64,000 nt of DNA from Dallia pectoralis (Eukaryota; Chordata; Actinopteri; Esociformes; Umbridae), in NCBI GenBank assembly GCA_029465975.1, contig CM055756.1, positions 1,540,101-1,604,100 of the forward strand. Reading direction: 5' to 3'. This document shows positions 49,707-60,328 of the stretch, one piece after another. Within the stretch, counting starts at the first letter, position 1, and every line of letters starts with the position of its first letter. A program made the translations under genes and the position numbers. Under the pieces are notes generated by a model. The model saw nothing but the letters and a program-made list of their open reading frames with translations. It was not told where the DNA came from and made no database searches.

Positions 49707-50340
49707 CAAGGGCGTAGGTTTGGGGGGGACATGTCCCCACCAATATTTTAACATGACCAAATTGTCCCCACCAATATTTTAACTTGACCAAATTGTCTCA
49801 TCTCATCTTCAACCGCTTATCCGGGGTCGGGTCGTGGGGGTAGCAGCTCTAGCAGGGGACCCCAAACTTCCCTTTCCCGGGCAACATTAGCCAGCTCTGA
49901 CTGGGGAATCCCGAGGCTTTCCCAGGCCAGTGTGGAGATATAATCTCTCCACCTAGTCCTGGGTCTTCCCCGAGGTCTCCTCCCAGCTGGACGTGCCTGG
50001 AACACCTCGCTAGGGAGGCGCCCAGGTGGCATTCGTACAAGATGCCCGAACCACTTCAACTGGCTCCTTTCTACGCAAAGGAGCAGCGGCTCTACTCCGA
50101 GTTCCTCTCGGATGACTGAGCTTCTCACCCTATCCCTAAGGGAGAGGCCAGCCACCTTTCTGAGAAAACCCATTTCGGCCACTTGTACCCGCGATCTCGT
50201 TCTTTCGGTCATGACCCAGCTTTCATGACCATAGGTGAGGGTAGGAACAAAGACTAAATTGTCCCCACCAATATTTTTAACATGACTAAATTGTCCCCAC
50301 CTATATTTCAACATGACCAAATTGTCTCCACCAAAATTTT
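49707..50340. repeat. 31-bp tandem repeat, interrupted by a Rex3 fragment
   Basis: The unit is AAATTGTCCCCACCAATATT followed by TTAACATGACC. Two to three units precede and about three follow the Rex3 piece at 49,798-50,251. GGGCGTAGGTTTGGGGGGGA CATG at about 49,708 precedes the array and resembles the end of a dispersed fish element. Confidence 0.85.
49798..50251 (-). mobile_element. Rex3 3' fragment (454 bp)
   Basis: Nearly identical to 41,565-42,020 of the large Rex3. On the minus strand it runs from VFVPTLTYGHESWVMTERTR to LLPPRPDPG with an open frame of about 150 codons, then the GATGAGA tail. The flanks GACCAAATTGTC (49,786-49,797) and GACTAAATTGTC (50,252-50,263) look like a target duplication with one difference; because the target is itself a tandem repeat, this is less certain. 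Severe 5' truncation is typical of LINE insertions. Confidence 0.9.
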
Positions 50341-50647
50341 AGCGAACTGCGTTATGAGTTTGTGCTGCTATTTGGATCAATTCCGACTGCCAGCGCCAGG
50401 AGGACGGTACTAGAAACGCCCTAATTTGATTGGCTAAAAAACTTAGGGGGAGAAGTTATCCGACACGCTATAAGTCCACAGGAGAGTGAAATCAAGCAGG
50501 TGTGTGCTAGCGAGCGACTGAAGACAACGGTAAAGTTACCAGTGCTTTCTGTTAATACATACACCATTAAAGAGTGAAACTTTTTAACATTCCCTTTGCC
50601 CTTCAGCATATACATGTTTGCCCATTTTTGTGCTTTGTAGATCGGCT

Positions 50648-50719
50648 ATGCCACACAAAAAAAATAAAGCGGACATACAGATCTTTTTCTCGAAGCACAG
50701 TGTACGTCAGGCCAAATAA
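50648..50719 (+). pseudogene. short ORF resembling the N-terminus of a hAT-like transposase
   Basis: The 23-codon frame MPHKKNKADIQIFFSKHSVR QAK resembles the start of hAT/ZMYM-like transposase proteins, which often begin with a basic stretch followed by DI..FF. A possible splice donor GTACGT lies at 50,700-50,705. Nothing of the rest of such a protein follows; the 53-bp array begins 90 bp later. Tentative. Confidence 0.25.
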
Positions 50720-50809
50720 CTAGCCACACAATCAAACTAGCAGTGGTAGTGACCAGGCTTTCAATTTCAAATGCATATTCTACTGTGGAAAATAGTATTA
50801 ACTTGTGAT

Positions 50810-51283
50810 AGTATGTGTTACTCAGGATGTTGTTACAGCTAAACCTAGCTTCTGTAATGTATAGTATGTGTTACTCAGGATATTGATACAACTAAACCTA
50901 GCTTCTGTAATGTATAGTATGTGTTACTCAGGATATTGTTACAGCTAAACCTAGCTTCTGTAATCTATAGTATGTGTTAGTCAGGATATTGTTACAGCTA
51001 AACCTATAGCTTCTGTAATCTATGTGTTACTCAGGATATTGTTACAGCTAAACCTAGCTTATGTGATCTATAGTATGTGTTACTCAGGATATTGTTACAG
51101 CTAAACCTAGCTTCTGTAATATATAGTATGTGTTACTCAGGATATTGTTACAGCTAAATCTAGCTTCTGTAATATATAGTATGTGTAACTCAGGATATTG
51201 TTACAGCTAAACCTAGCTTCTGTAATATATAGTATGTGTTACTCAGGATATTGTTACAGCTAAACCTAGCTTCTGTAATTTAA
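50810..51283. repeat. 53-bp minisatellite, about 9 copies
   Basis: The unit is AGTATGTGTTACTCAGGATA TTGTTACAGC then TAAACCTAGCTTCTGTAATA TAT. One copy (about 50,975-51,020) is shortened. Copies are highly similar. Confidence 0.95.
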
Positions 51284-51379
51284 CCTAGCTAGGTTAGCAG
51301 TGTGCAGCGCCGATAGTCGCATAGAAGTCGCACAATCATGATAGGATGCTACGTTACCATGTCACTGAATGGTAATTAT

Positions 51380-51535
51380 TACCCTACCTTAAGTCTGTAA
51401 TTATCCTACATTAAGTATGTAATTAGCCTACCTTAAGTCTGTAATTAGCCTACCTTAAGTCTGTAATAAGCCTACCTTAAGTCTGTAATTAGCCTACCGT
51501 GAGTCTGTAATTAGCCTACTTTAAGTTAGTATCTT
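51380..51535. repeat. 22-bp minisatellite, about 7 copies
   Basis: The unit is CTTAAGTCTGTAATTAGCCT AC, with small variants (ATTATCC, AATAAGCC, CGTGAGT). Confidence 0.93.
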
Positions 51536-51853
51536 GCAGTCACAATAAACAGTGGACATTTTTCCTATGTATATTTTGTTTATGTAATGTGGCCTATATG
51601 ATTGTGTCTGAGTGAATCCCACACAAATATTTCTTAAGGACAACAGATGTGTAGATGAACTGAGGTGAAACCTCTTCAGATCTTGAACAGAGGTCATACA
51701 GTTAAACGTAATCTAAAACATAACCTTTTAATCTAAAACATAACAGACCTAGTTGTAAAATGACATGACTATGGAAATAAATGCCATATCAATGTTGTTA
51801 CCTCTGCAATATACATCCGTGCTGTAAACAATTGATAGGCAACAGATACTTAC

Positions 51854-52915
51854 ATAACCAAGCTTGCTCTTGGGGTCAGCCAAGTATGGGAATAGGGAGA
51901 TGATTCCCTTGGCATATTCTTCTTTCATGGGTCAAGAGGGGCTTGTTCTACACACACAAGAATAAACCAATTACAACCAGTAACTTAATACACACATATA
52001 TAAGGTACTGTTTGAACAACCTACCCATGTTCATTGGTCAAATGTGCTACCAAGATCTTCACCATGTCACGTCTCCTGCCATCTGATAGACTTTTTGTTC
52101 GAGAGTATTCGTTTATGACCTTCTCGCCTCCAGGGCTGCTCTTAAGGATATTTTCGATCATTTGGAAGGTGGAATTATGTAATAGCATATATAGTTCCAA
52201 ATGTCTTCACTATTTAAGACAACATATTTAGATGCAATTTAAAGCACGATTGCTGGTCATTACCTGGGAAAGATCACTATCCTCAGCTCTATTTATTTCA
52301 AAAGGACTTAATTCCAACGTCACTGTGTCATCAGACCCTGAACTGCCTGCAGTACCTCCAAATGAGCTTGAGCTGAAAGATTCTTCAATATAAACCATAT
52401 CAATGGTCAGATTATTTGTTCATACTACTTTGATAGATATACAGCTATTGAGATTTAGTCCAATAGAAGTTTTAGCACATGCAAATCAGTGAATATTGCT
52501 GGGAATAAACACAAAACTTCATAAGCCAGTAAAACAATTTACCATTAAGACTTGCTGTCCCTGGGATGTAGATTTCTAGGACACCAAGGTCTGGTTTTGA
52601 CAGCAGATATTCAAATGCTTCTTCATCAATCTCTGTCTTTGAGACATCTTTTCATCCATTGTAGGAAGATCAAATTTCTTGGCAACTAAAGAAAGACCAA
52701 CAATTATCATATTGACCAATAGGTTTTTCATACCCCATAATATATATCATACTCTTATTGTATTATTATTTAAAGAAAATTATTTTCATGCATGTTTTAA
52801 AGTTTGTTATATCTCACCACATTCCAGAAACGTCTTAAATGTAAAAGGTGTTGGAGAAAATACATATTTCTTGCAATCTTTAAATAGGACTCTGACCACG
52901 TTGTTGGTCTGCATC
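51854..52915 (-). pseudogene. five exons of an uncharacterised multicopy teleost protein family, broken
   Basis: Minus-strand exons with proper donors: 52,915-52,818 (ATG at 52,914-52,912; MQTNNVVRVLFKDCKKYVFS), 52,685-52,543 (VAKKFDLPTMDEKM, then in another frame TEIDEEAFEYLLSKPDLGVL EIYIPG), 52,382-52,264 (SFSSSSFGGTAGSSGSDDTV TLELSPFEIN), 52,161-52,025 (MIENILKSSPGGEKVINEYS, MVKILVAHLTNEHG) and 51,947-51,854 (MKEEYAKGIISLFPYLADPK SKLGY). Phases agree throughout. Lesions: a frameshift in the second exon, a TGA in the last exon (51,934-51,932), and CCAA where an AG acceptor is expected before 52,161. Later exons are missing. I recognise the pattern from predicted fish proteins of unknown function related to SAMD3-like models; no function is implied. 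Retained introns argue against a retrocopy. Confidence 0.75.
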
Positions 52916-53523
52916 CTGAAAGAACGAGAGAGACACAGTTAAACATAAGGCCATAACTCTCACAGCCATCCATCTAATTGATGCTACTCTTAACAGAGTC
53001 AAGTACATGTGGTGCACCAGCGTCAGCTAGCTAGTTTCACTGATGTTATTTAACGTTTGTGTGATTATGCAAACGCTTTAGGTATTAAGGACAGCTCAAT
53101 GAAATGTGCTCCTTTACTCAATTAATGTAAAAATGACTGATAGTTGTTAACAATGGAAAACGAGTGATCATTGAATCAGCTATCTAACTTTACAGTGGGA
53201 CTTTTCCATGATAGCAGTGAAAGTCTTTAGCTAGCTAGCTAAAGTTCGCTATTTAACATGTGCTGGTCGAACTGACGTTGCCAATTATTGTTGGTCAAAT
53301 AGCGCAGCTTCTAGACATACATACCTGATTTTCTAATAATGTATCTGTGACCCTCATTACTAGCTAGCAAAAACGTTAAGCCTGCCGAAGCACTAACAAT
53401 GCATCAAGTTAACATGGGAATGATATCTATTTAATATTCAAAACAACGCGGCAAAAGTATCTGAGCGCGAAAAACAGGCGCACTTTCTAAATATGAATAG
53501 GAATACTTTGAGATGTTACTTAC

Positions 53524-53700
53524 TTTAAGATCCCGCAAAGGCGCACCTTGTCTTCCAAACCCGAGCAGGTCGACTGTTTCACTGTGATGGTAAACCTGAC
53601 AGTATTGGCAGATGGCCGAAACGGGATTCTGGGAGGAGTCGCAGTTACTCTGTAATTTTTCTCCCACTCTACTGACAGATTTGACCATAAACACTCAAAA
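53524..53700 (-). other. possible 5' non-coding exon of the minus-strand pseudogene
   Basis: The minus strand has a consensus donor GTAAGT at 53,523-53,518 after GGGATCTTAAA, 600 bp upstream of the ATG exon. If it is joined to 52,915, the upstream open frame hits a stop within 12 codons, so this would be leader sequence. The 5' border is not defined; 53,700 is a guess. Confidence 0.35.
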
Positions 53701-53884
53701 TTGAGAAAAAAACTACTATTTTTGAGGAAAAACTACTCAGCCAGTTTTCCTGTGTATTGTCATATTAAACCTGCTGTCTCAATCACCTAATGCGAATCGA
53801 CTGTAGACAAGACTGAAGGCAAATATACCCAGTAGACTTGTTTATGGGTCTCATACTGAAGACAATCATTGCATGCAGAAGATG

Positions 53885-53960
53885 TTGGATATTGATGTTG
53901 GATATTGATGTTGGATATTGATGTTGGATATTGATGTTGGATATTGATGTTGGATATTGT
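53885..53960. repeat. 13-bp tandem repeat, about 6 copies
   Basis: The unit is GATGTTGGATATT, nearly perfect. Confidence 0.95.
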
Positions 53961-55009
53961 TTCAATGCCACGCTGATCTATAGTTTGAGTGTCACTACTT
54001 TGTTAAGCGCACTTTCTTACAATTATCACAGTGTGTCGTTTATTCGCCGTTCATAGTTTCTTTTACTTTGAATAAAACCTTCAAATTGGATTTTCACAAG
54101 CTGGCTTTTATTCTGCACTACACGTCGTTCCTGACATAGTGGGTTTATTATGTACAGTTGGTGCTTGAAATTCTACCAGTATGGATGAAATGACATTCAA
54201 ATGAATGCTGACTGCCATCTTTGGTCTTAATTGTTAGCATGTCTTTGAGCATCTCGCACTTAGTTCTAGTTTGTTGGACTCAAACCCAGCATTTCTACTG
54301 TGTCAATACATTCTGAAAACACTGTGTGCGCAGATGCAACTTCGAGAAGACAATATAGTGTCACACAAACAGCGACTAAAGTCAGTGGACTTTGAGCATG
54401 CCGAGGACCAGTGGAGAGGGAGGGGAGAAGCAGTTGTGAGAGAATAGATACATTGTGAAAGCGTTGTGATTGATTCATGGGAGATATCTGTGTCATCTCT
54501 ATATTCACCAGTCGTGGTCGTCCTTGCAACATGCTTAAATGCAAAATCATCGGTAGCACTTTTGATATTATTACAAGCCATTTCGTACTATGCTGTTGAT
54601 TGGCTAGTTGAGAAGTGCTTTGCACCCATACGACGTGTTACGGTTATAAGAGAGGTGATGGAAGAGAGATAATGACGAGAAAATGGGAGCGAGCCGGAGA
54701 AAATATGTTAAGTAGATGTATTTATTCAAGAGTCATCTGCTTTTATCATTTCTGTGTTTGCATTGTGAGACTAATCTTTACGAACAAAATGCAATGTTTC
54801 ACTTAACCATTTTAGGCCAATAACACTGCAAAAGAGATACATTTGAATAGTCTGTTAGCATTCCATAGATATCCTATTAGAAGAAAAACATATGAGGTTA
54901 TGGTTATGAAACTGCTACATAACATTTGAACATGGTTCTGTACTGAAGAACTTTGAGTTTGAAAACAGACTATGACATTGAGGTTAAAGTGCAGACTGTC
55001 AGCGTTAAT
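53961..55009. other. intron sequence, nothing recognised
   Basis: Overlapping open frames of 60-119 codons on both strands at 54,266-54,806 have no family signature and I do not call them genes. Confidence 0.35.
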
Positions 55010-56050
55010 TCCAGGTTATTTTTAAGGTCACATTGAGATCTGGGGAATTTGGAGGACAGGGCTACACCTTGAACTCCTCTTCATGTTCCTCAAACCATTC
55101 TTCCCAGGTCAAAGGCACACATGTACACAGGCATTCATGTGCTGTAAAAGAAAACGAGACTCATCGGATCAGATGACCTTCTTCCCACTGATCCAAGGTC
55201 CAGTTCCCAAGCTTGCTTGCCCATTGTAGACGCTTTTGGCGGTGGAGAGGGTTTGTCATGGGCACTCTGACCGGTCTGTAGCTACGCAGCCTTATATGCA
55301 GCCGGGTGCGATGCACTGTGTGTTATTGTGCATTCCTACTGTATCATTAGCAGTTTTCTATGACTTGAGCCACAGTAGACCTTCTGTCTGTTCGGACCAG
55401 AAGGGATAGCTTTCGTTGTCCTCACACACAAATCTGCCGGTTTATGGTTTGTCCCACTTTGGATCACTGTCAGTGATGTATTCACCAGTGCTAACTGGGA
55501 GCACCCCACAAGCCTTACTGTTTCAGATCACTGTCAGTATGTATTCACCAGTGCTAACTGGCAGCACCCCACAAGCCTTACTGTTTCAGATCACTGTCAG
55601 TGATGTATTCACCACTACAGACTGGCAGCACCCCACAAGCCTTACTGTTTCAGATCAGTGTCAGTATGTATTCACCAGTGCTGACTGGGAGCACCCCACA
55701 AGCCTTACTGTTTCAGATCACTGTCAGTATGTATTCACCAGTGCTGACTGGGAGCACCCCACAAGCCTTACTGTTTCAGATCACTGTCAGTATGTATACA
55801 CCAGTGCTAACTGGGAGCACCCCACACGCCTTACTGTTTCAGATCACTGTCAGTATGTATTCACCAGTGCTAACTGGGAGCACCCCACACGCTTTGTTGT
55901 TTCAGAGTCACTCTGACCCAGTTGTCTGGCAATAAGAATTTGGTCAAAGCCACTCGGGTCTTACTTCTGCCCATTTCTCTTTCATCCACATGATGACTAC
56001 GAGAACTGATTACCATCAAATCTACCCAGACCTTGACATGTACAGGGCTC
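55010..56050 (-). mobile_element. DNA transposon (same family as the 2.06-kb fragment) with an internal tandem expansion
   Basis: GGTCACATTGAGATCTGGGG AATTTGGAGG at the left, the middle part with CTCATCGGATCAGATGACCT and TTGGCGGTGGAGAGGGTTTG, and the right part GGTCAAAGCCACTCGGGTCT TACTTCTGCCCATTTCTCTT follow the antisense strand of a common fish DNA transposon. Between 55,470 and 55,915 the element carries seven copies of a 63-bp unit. No intact transposase remains. Confidence 0.65.
55470..55915. repeat. 63-bp minisatellite, 7 copies
   Basis: The unit starts GTATTCACCAGTGCTAACTG and contains GGGAGCACCCCACAAGCCTT and TCAGATCACTGTCAGTAT. Two units have an extra base (GTGATGTA for GTATGTA). 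Because 63 is a multiple of three, the + strand stays open and reads as the repeating peptide MYSPVLTGSTPQALLFQITV S. Confidence 0.95.
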
Positions 56051-56434
56051 TACAGTGTATTTTACTTGCATTTGCCCCTGAAAAAAACATGTGCAAACTG
56101 GAAGAGTGATTTATGAGCACAGTGTGCAAGTAAAGATTATAATCTACCGTAATCTATTCCCCCCACTGCTAATTGTTTAACAACTACAAGTCCCACATTC
56201 CACAGGAGACATGCAGTAACCAGAGTAGACTTTTCTGTGATGACGCAGTGCAGTCAGCATGAGAGATAGGTACTATGAGTACTATAAGATCATCTGCACA
56301 TATTTAAAAGAAAATAAGGACATTCATATATTTTTTAGGTGAAAAAAGACGAGGGGATAAAGGAATCCGGCAAAGGGGGTTCACAAGGTTCAACTAATGA
56401 AGCCTCTTCACAAGGTTTACCTCAGGTGGCTAAC
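56051..56434. other. intron sequence; host sequence of the BED-hAT insertion
   Basis: No named feature. From about 56,338 the + strand stays open up to the hAT element and, if the insertion and one duplication are ignored, on to about 57,425; it reads as a Lys/Ser/Gly-rich peptide without recognisable family. Confidence 0.3.
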
Positions 56435-56442
56435 GTTGACAT

Positions 56443-57396
56443 TAGGGATGGGAATCGAGAACCGGTTCTTCTTTAGAACCGGTTCCCAGTGAATCGATTC
56501 CTTGGAACCGTTAGTGTACCTGCTTAACGATTCCGCTTAACGGTTCGGCTCGTTGCAAATGTGTCATCATGACAGTCACACACGCGCTGCGCATTTTGGT
56601 TACGCAGAAGCGATCTAAAGTGTGGTTATATTTCACTCGAAAAGACGCCAATGCAGTCATTTGCAACAGTTGTAAAAGTTTAATTTCGGCAATGGGGGGA
56701 ACTACCTCCAATATGCAGAAGCATTTGGCCACACAGCACGCAATCCGTTTGCAGGACTGTCGCGTGTTTGATTCTCTACTACTCAGCGACAAAACAGCAA
56801 GTGAGTCAAGCAGCAGCGGAGCTAATGAGACGGCATCTGCTATAAATGCCAAAGGTAACTTGTCTATTTAGTTAATGTGAGCGCCATTTCATTGTGTAAA
56901 CTTTTACTATACGGATAATAATCTTTATTGTCAATCATTTGCCCAAGTTGATAGTTGTGGTCTTTACAGAAGACTTCTTTCTATTTTGTATGTCAGTTGA
57001 GTTGAATTTAGTTTCAGGTTGAATATTCCCAAAGGAACAAGCTCTTCCTTGACTGTTTACCGTCTGTGTTTTTGTTTTTATGGCACTTAAATGGCAGTTT
57101 TATTTGTTTTTTTGCTGGACCAATGAATGGGAAAAAAACTATAGGTCCCTGGACTTTACTTTGTAGCTCACCTACTTTTAGGTTTGTTCTGAGGTTGCTA
57201 CACATAATTTGTGTATACTCTGAGTATGTGCGGTGTTCTTATCAGATATTAAAGCGTGTTACAAACAAACAAAACAAATTTGTAATTATTTCCTCACCCA
57301 ATGAGAATCGATAAGAGAATCGATAAGGAACCGGATCGATAAGCAATATCGATAATGGAATCGGAATCGTTAAATTCTTATCAATTCCCATCCCTA
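56443..57396 (+). mobile_element. hAT element remnant, 954 bp, with exact 8-bp target duplication
   Basis: The ends TAGGGATGGGAATCGA (56,443) and TCAATTCCCATCCCTA (57,396) are inverted repeats, flanked by GTTGACAT at 56,435-56,442 and again at 57,397-57,404. Subterminal regions are rich in AACCGGTTC/ATCGAT-type motifs on both sides. Inside lies a BED zinc-finger exon, but the catalytic hAT domain is missing. This makes it an internally deleted, non-autonomous hAT copy. Confidence 0.93.
56569..56854 (+). pseudogene. BED zinc-finger exon of a hAT transposase
   Basis: The frame starts MTVTHALRILVTQKRSKVWL and contains a BED finger: KVWLYFTRKDANAVICNSC, then TTSNMQKHLATQHAI. Aromatic W/F, the CxxC pair and the HxxxxH pair (HLATQH) are all in place, the DNA-binding module at the N-terminus of hAT transposases. 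A donor GTAACT at 56,855 follows AAATGCCAAAG, matching the usual split between the BED exon and the catalytic exon; the catalytic exon is deleted. The finger itself is open and undamaged. Whether it is expressed is unknown. Confidence 0.8.
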
Positions 57397-57404
57397 GTTG
57401 ACAT

Positions 57405-58879
57405 GACGGCGTTAGTGAAGCTACCATGACCCTTGCTGTCGCTTAAATACCCAGTGTAGCCGGGGAAGGGAGAACATACAGAATCAGTGAGTATTGGCTC
57501 AAAATGTTCTCGTGGTTAGAGTTCAAAGACAGCATCCTGTTCTGGAAACAGGCGGGCAACTCGTCCTTCTGCCCAGAAAACCTACATGATAAAATAAGAT
57601 TGAGTAGCAAACATAACATCTCATCGCGGCATCTCCAGTGCAGAATTCTGTACCTGTTTAGATAAAAACCATCAGGCACAGTGTCTGCAGGCTTATGGAG
57701 GCTCCTTTTTAGCAGAGCGTAAATCATTCCGGCATGATAAATACACATATTTTAGTTACATCTAGGTACCATCTCACCTCAGGTTAGTAACTGACACTTC
57801 TTAATAGGACTTCGGAAGTACCATGACTACTGATCATAAATGTCCTTGTGTGCTCCTAAACGTGGTCGTGATGTTTTGTCTCAAAAATGTATATTAAACA
57901 AATAAATGAAAAATTATTTTAGCCACATGTAATATATTGCCAGTGTGAAGTATAATACCTATATATCTAGTTGTTCTGGAACAGTTAGGCCTACTTTAAA
58001 AAAGATTTGACAGATTTATATTAATCATATCACTATGAATGTCTTTACCAACACAGACATTCGTCATTTGTTTCTGATTTCAGAATAGATTCAGTATTCA
58101 TTCTCAATGGTTTGGACTGGCTTGTCAGAGATGGCCTTGTAATATGTGTGTTTAATATTCCGGACAGGGCCATGTATTGCCAGTTGAAGGTGATTGACGA
58201 CCATTCAATTATTAGTTAATCACTTGTGATACAAGCTATATTTCATGTCATTAGGCCAAATTGGAAAGGTACTTGTTACAGAAGAAGATTAATGAGTGCT
58301 TTATTGCCCATCTAGGCCAAATGTCTGACAGGAAACATTATCTTTTCAATGTATTTTCGGTTGTAGCCTGGCCAATGTGTCTCTACAATAGCCTCCTCCC
58401 ATGTAATGGCACACAGCTCATATAAGCTCGGCAGAGCCACTGGATTTAGTGGGAGCTCACTTTTGTTCTATCAGAGTTCCCTTATCAAATGAACTGCATG
58501 TGAACCTTTTGTTTTAGTCAATGAATTTACTTGGAAGATTGGCATTAGTCCAAACGCTATTTCTGACACCTGATAATGTCTTGCCTGAGCCAGAAACTCC
58601 ATACATCAAAAAGAAACTAACCGGTTAGTAGCCTACATAAGAAAACACTTGAGCTTTGTAACATCAACAGTATCTGCCTTGTTCTGCCTGGAGTAAGTGC
58701 AGTTTGAGACTTTGCTATAAGTTCTGACCCTCTATTTATTATTGTCAAACCATGGCCAGGCCTCAGAGCAGCAAATGAGTGCCAAAACATCTTCCTTCCA
58801 CCTCAATGCTTTGTGGTTGATATAAGGTGTCCAAACCCTGCAGTCTTTGACTAATTTATCCTGAGGACATCCTTGTCCC
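57405..58879. other. intron sequence, nothing recognised
   Basis: AT-rich without coding or named repeat signature. Confidence 0.35.
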
Positions 58880-59055
58880 AGTACTTAAGTCTCTACCTTG
58901 TGTTGTCAGGCAAGTCATTCAAACTGTTTGTTTTTTGTGTTTTTTGCTCTATTTAGACTGTTCATGTACATTTAAAAAATGTGTGCAGCTATGGGTCAGA
59001 CCAAATTCCATGTGTGTTTAAACAGACTGCCGAATAAACCTGATTCTGATATTGT
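58880..59055 (+). mobile_element. Rex1-type LINE 3' tail, solo
   Basis: TTTTTTGCTCTATTTAGACT GTTCATGTAC and GAATAAACCTGATTCTGAT match the 3' UTR and terminal repeat of the Rex1 copies. No coding part. Confidence 0.7.
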
Positions 59056-60027
59056 TTTTGAGAGCAGAGGCTTCTTTCTTCCTGATCTTCTATGTAGGCA
59101 ATTTGTTGTCTCTTTTTGGCAGAACTTATTGACTCATTCACTTTGACAATAATTGTGGCAAAAGAAGCAATGAGGTCGTTAGAGATTTCTAAGTGCATTT
59201 TACTGTGAGACCTTAAACTGGATTTGGTGGGACAACCTGTCCCACCAAAGATTGCCAGTGGGTCTGGAATTTTCCCAATTTGTTGATGATTTGTCTTACA
59301 GTGAAATCATTGGTTACTTGTGAATGTTACTCTTTACAGAATCTGTGGGATCAATAATATTTCTTCCAAGGATCAATGTGTTACCAGACAGTCAGATAGT
59401 TTTGCCATTTTATTTGATTTGCTGGAACAGGGTTGGCAGCACACGAGGAACATTTTCCAGAGCGGGATTCCCTGTACGGGGATCTGTCTGCTGTGCTAAC
59501 GTTCTCTCACAGGGCCTCGTTTAACTTAGACACCATGTTTAAATATGCAAAACATTTAGTTTGAAATAATAACACATCCTACCTAGTGCTGCCTTAATGG
59601 CCGAACAATTAAGATCGGTCTCTAGTGGACGTAATTCAACCCGAGATCCGGATCAACTACAGTGGTGCATCTGACCAAGTAAATATTCCGACATCAATAC
59701 CAATTTCCAAACAGACACAATTCGCAAGCGAACATGGAAGCCCCGTCACTACGTGCACCACCGCACGGTCTCCTGTTCTGTGTGGCCAGGTGTTCTCTTT
59801 AATGACCGAGTGCAGTCATGCTGTTCTTTGTAGGTTCCTCTGCAATAAAAAAAGACACTGGAATCCACTGAGACCCGTGATAAAGCCTCGTTTGAATGGC
59901 GACGTTAAAGTTCAACCTGTGAAACCGCGGCGTTAAAGCTTGTTTCCCAGGGATGAATAGAGGACGTGTTGACACATATTAGGCCCACAGGGAGAGGTCT
60001 GTTGTTAATGTGTGTTTTGTCCTGCAG
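59056..60027. other. intron sequence before the 60,028 exon
   Basis: Nothing recognised except the pyrimidine-rich acceptor at the right end. Confidence 0.4.
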
Positions 60028-60101
60028 TTAGCGATGGCGCGTCAGGACAGTGTGAGGTTCCCAAAGACCCTCGCTACCCAGACTGCCCCATCAAGGTGGA
60101 T
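60028..60101 (+). CDS. mgat5b: mgat5b short exon at the stem/luminal-domain junction
   Basis: The 74-nt exon completes a Val codon and then encodes SDGASGQCEVPKDPRYPDCP and IKVD. The paired cysteines around a CxxPxDPxxPDC block are shared with both MGAT5 and MGAT5B and mark the start of the folded luminal region, where disulfides are expected. The acceptor is TTGTCCTGCAG ending at 60027. The donor is a consensus GTGAGT at 60102. The exon ends in phase 0, matching the start of the next exon, which is only 227 bp away. The preceding intron is 11.6 kb. Confidence 0.93.
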
Positions 60102-60328
60102 GTGAGTTACATGATATATTACCTACCCGCTTCACCCCACAGTCCTACAGGCCTCTGGTTTATTTGTCTGCAACTCCACTGGGTTTATGATCAATTTCAG
60201 TCAGCCCGGTCTGGTCTCACACGGCTCCATGCCGAGTGCTGTGTTTAGATCAATAAAAGATAGGTCACATTTATTCACTGGTTTGACTGGTCAAGGCTCA
60301 GTAGTAAGTCTACGACCTTTCCTCTTAG

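Noticed and set aside
53431..53694. 87-codon minus-strand frame as the N-terminus of the antisense gene
   Set aside because: Joined through the consensus donor at 53,523 to the next exon, it stops within 12 codons, whereas the ATG at 52,914 opens the recognised protein pattern; treated as leader.
54266..54806. Open frames of up to 119 codons on both strands
   Set aside because: No recognisable domain. One has a hydrophobic stretch, but nothing connects it to an exon or promoter.
55416..55935. 166-codon frame as a secreted repeat protein
   Set aside because: It lies within an antisense transposon and consists only of the 63-bp units.
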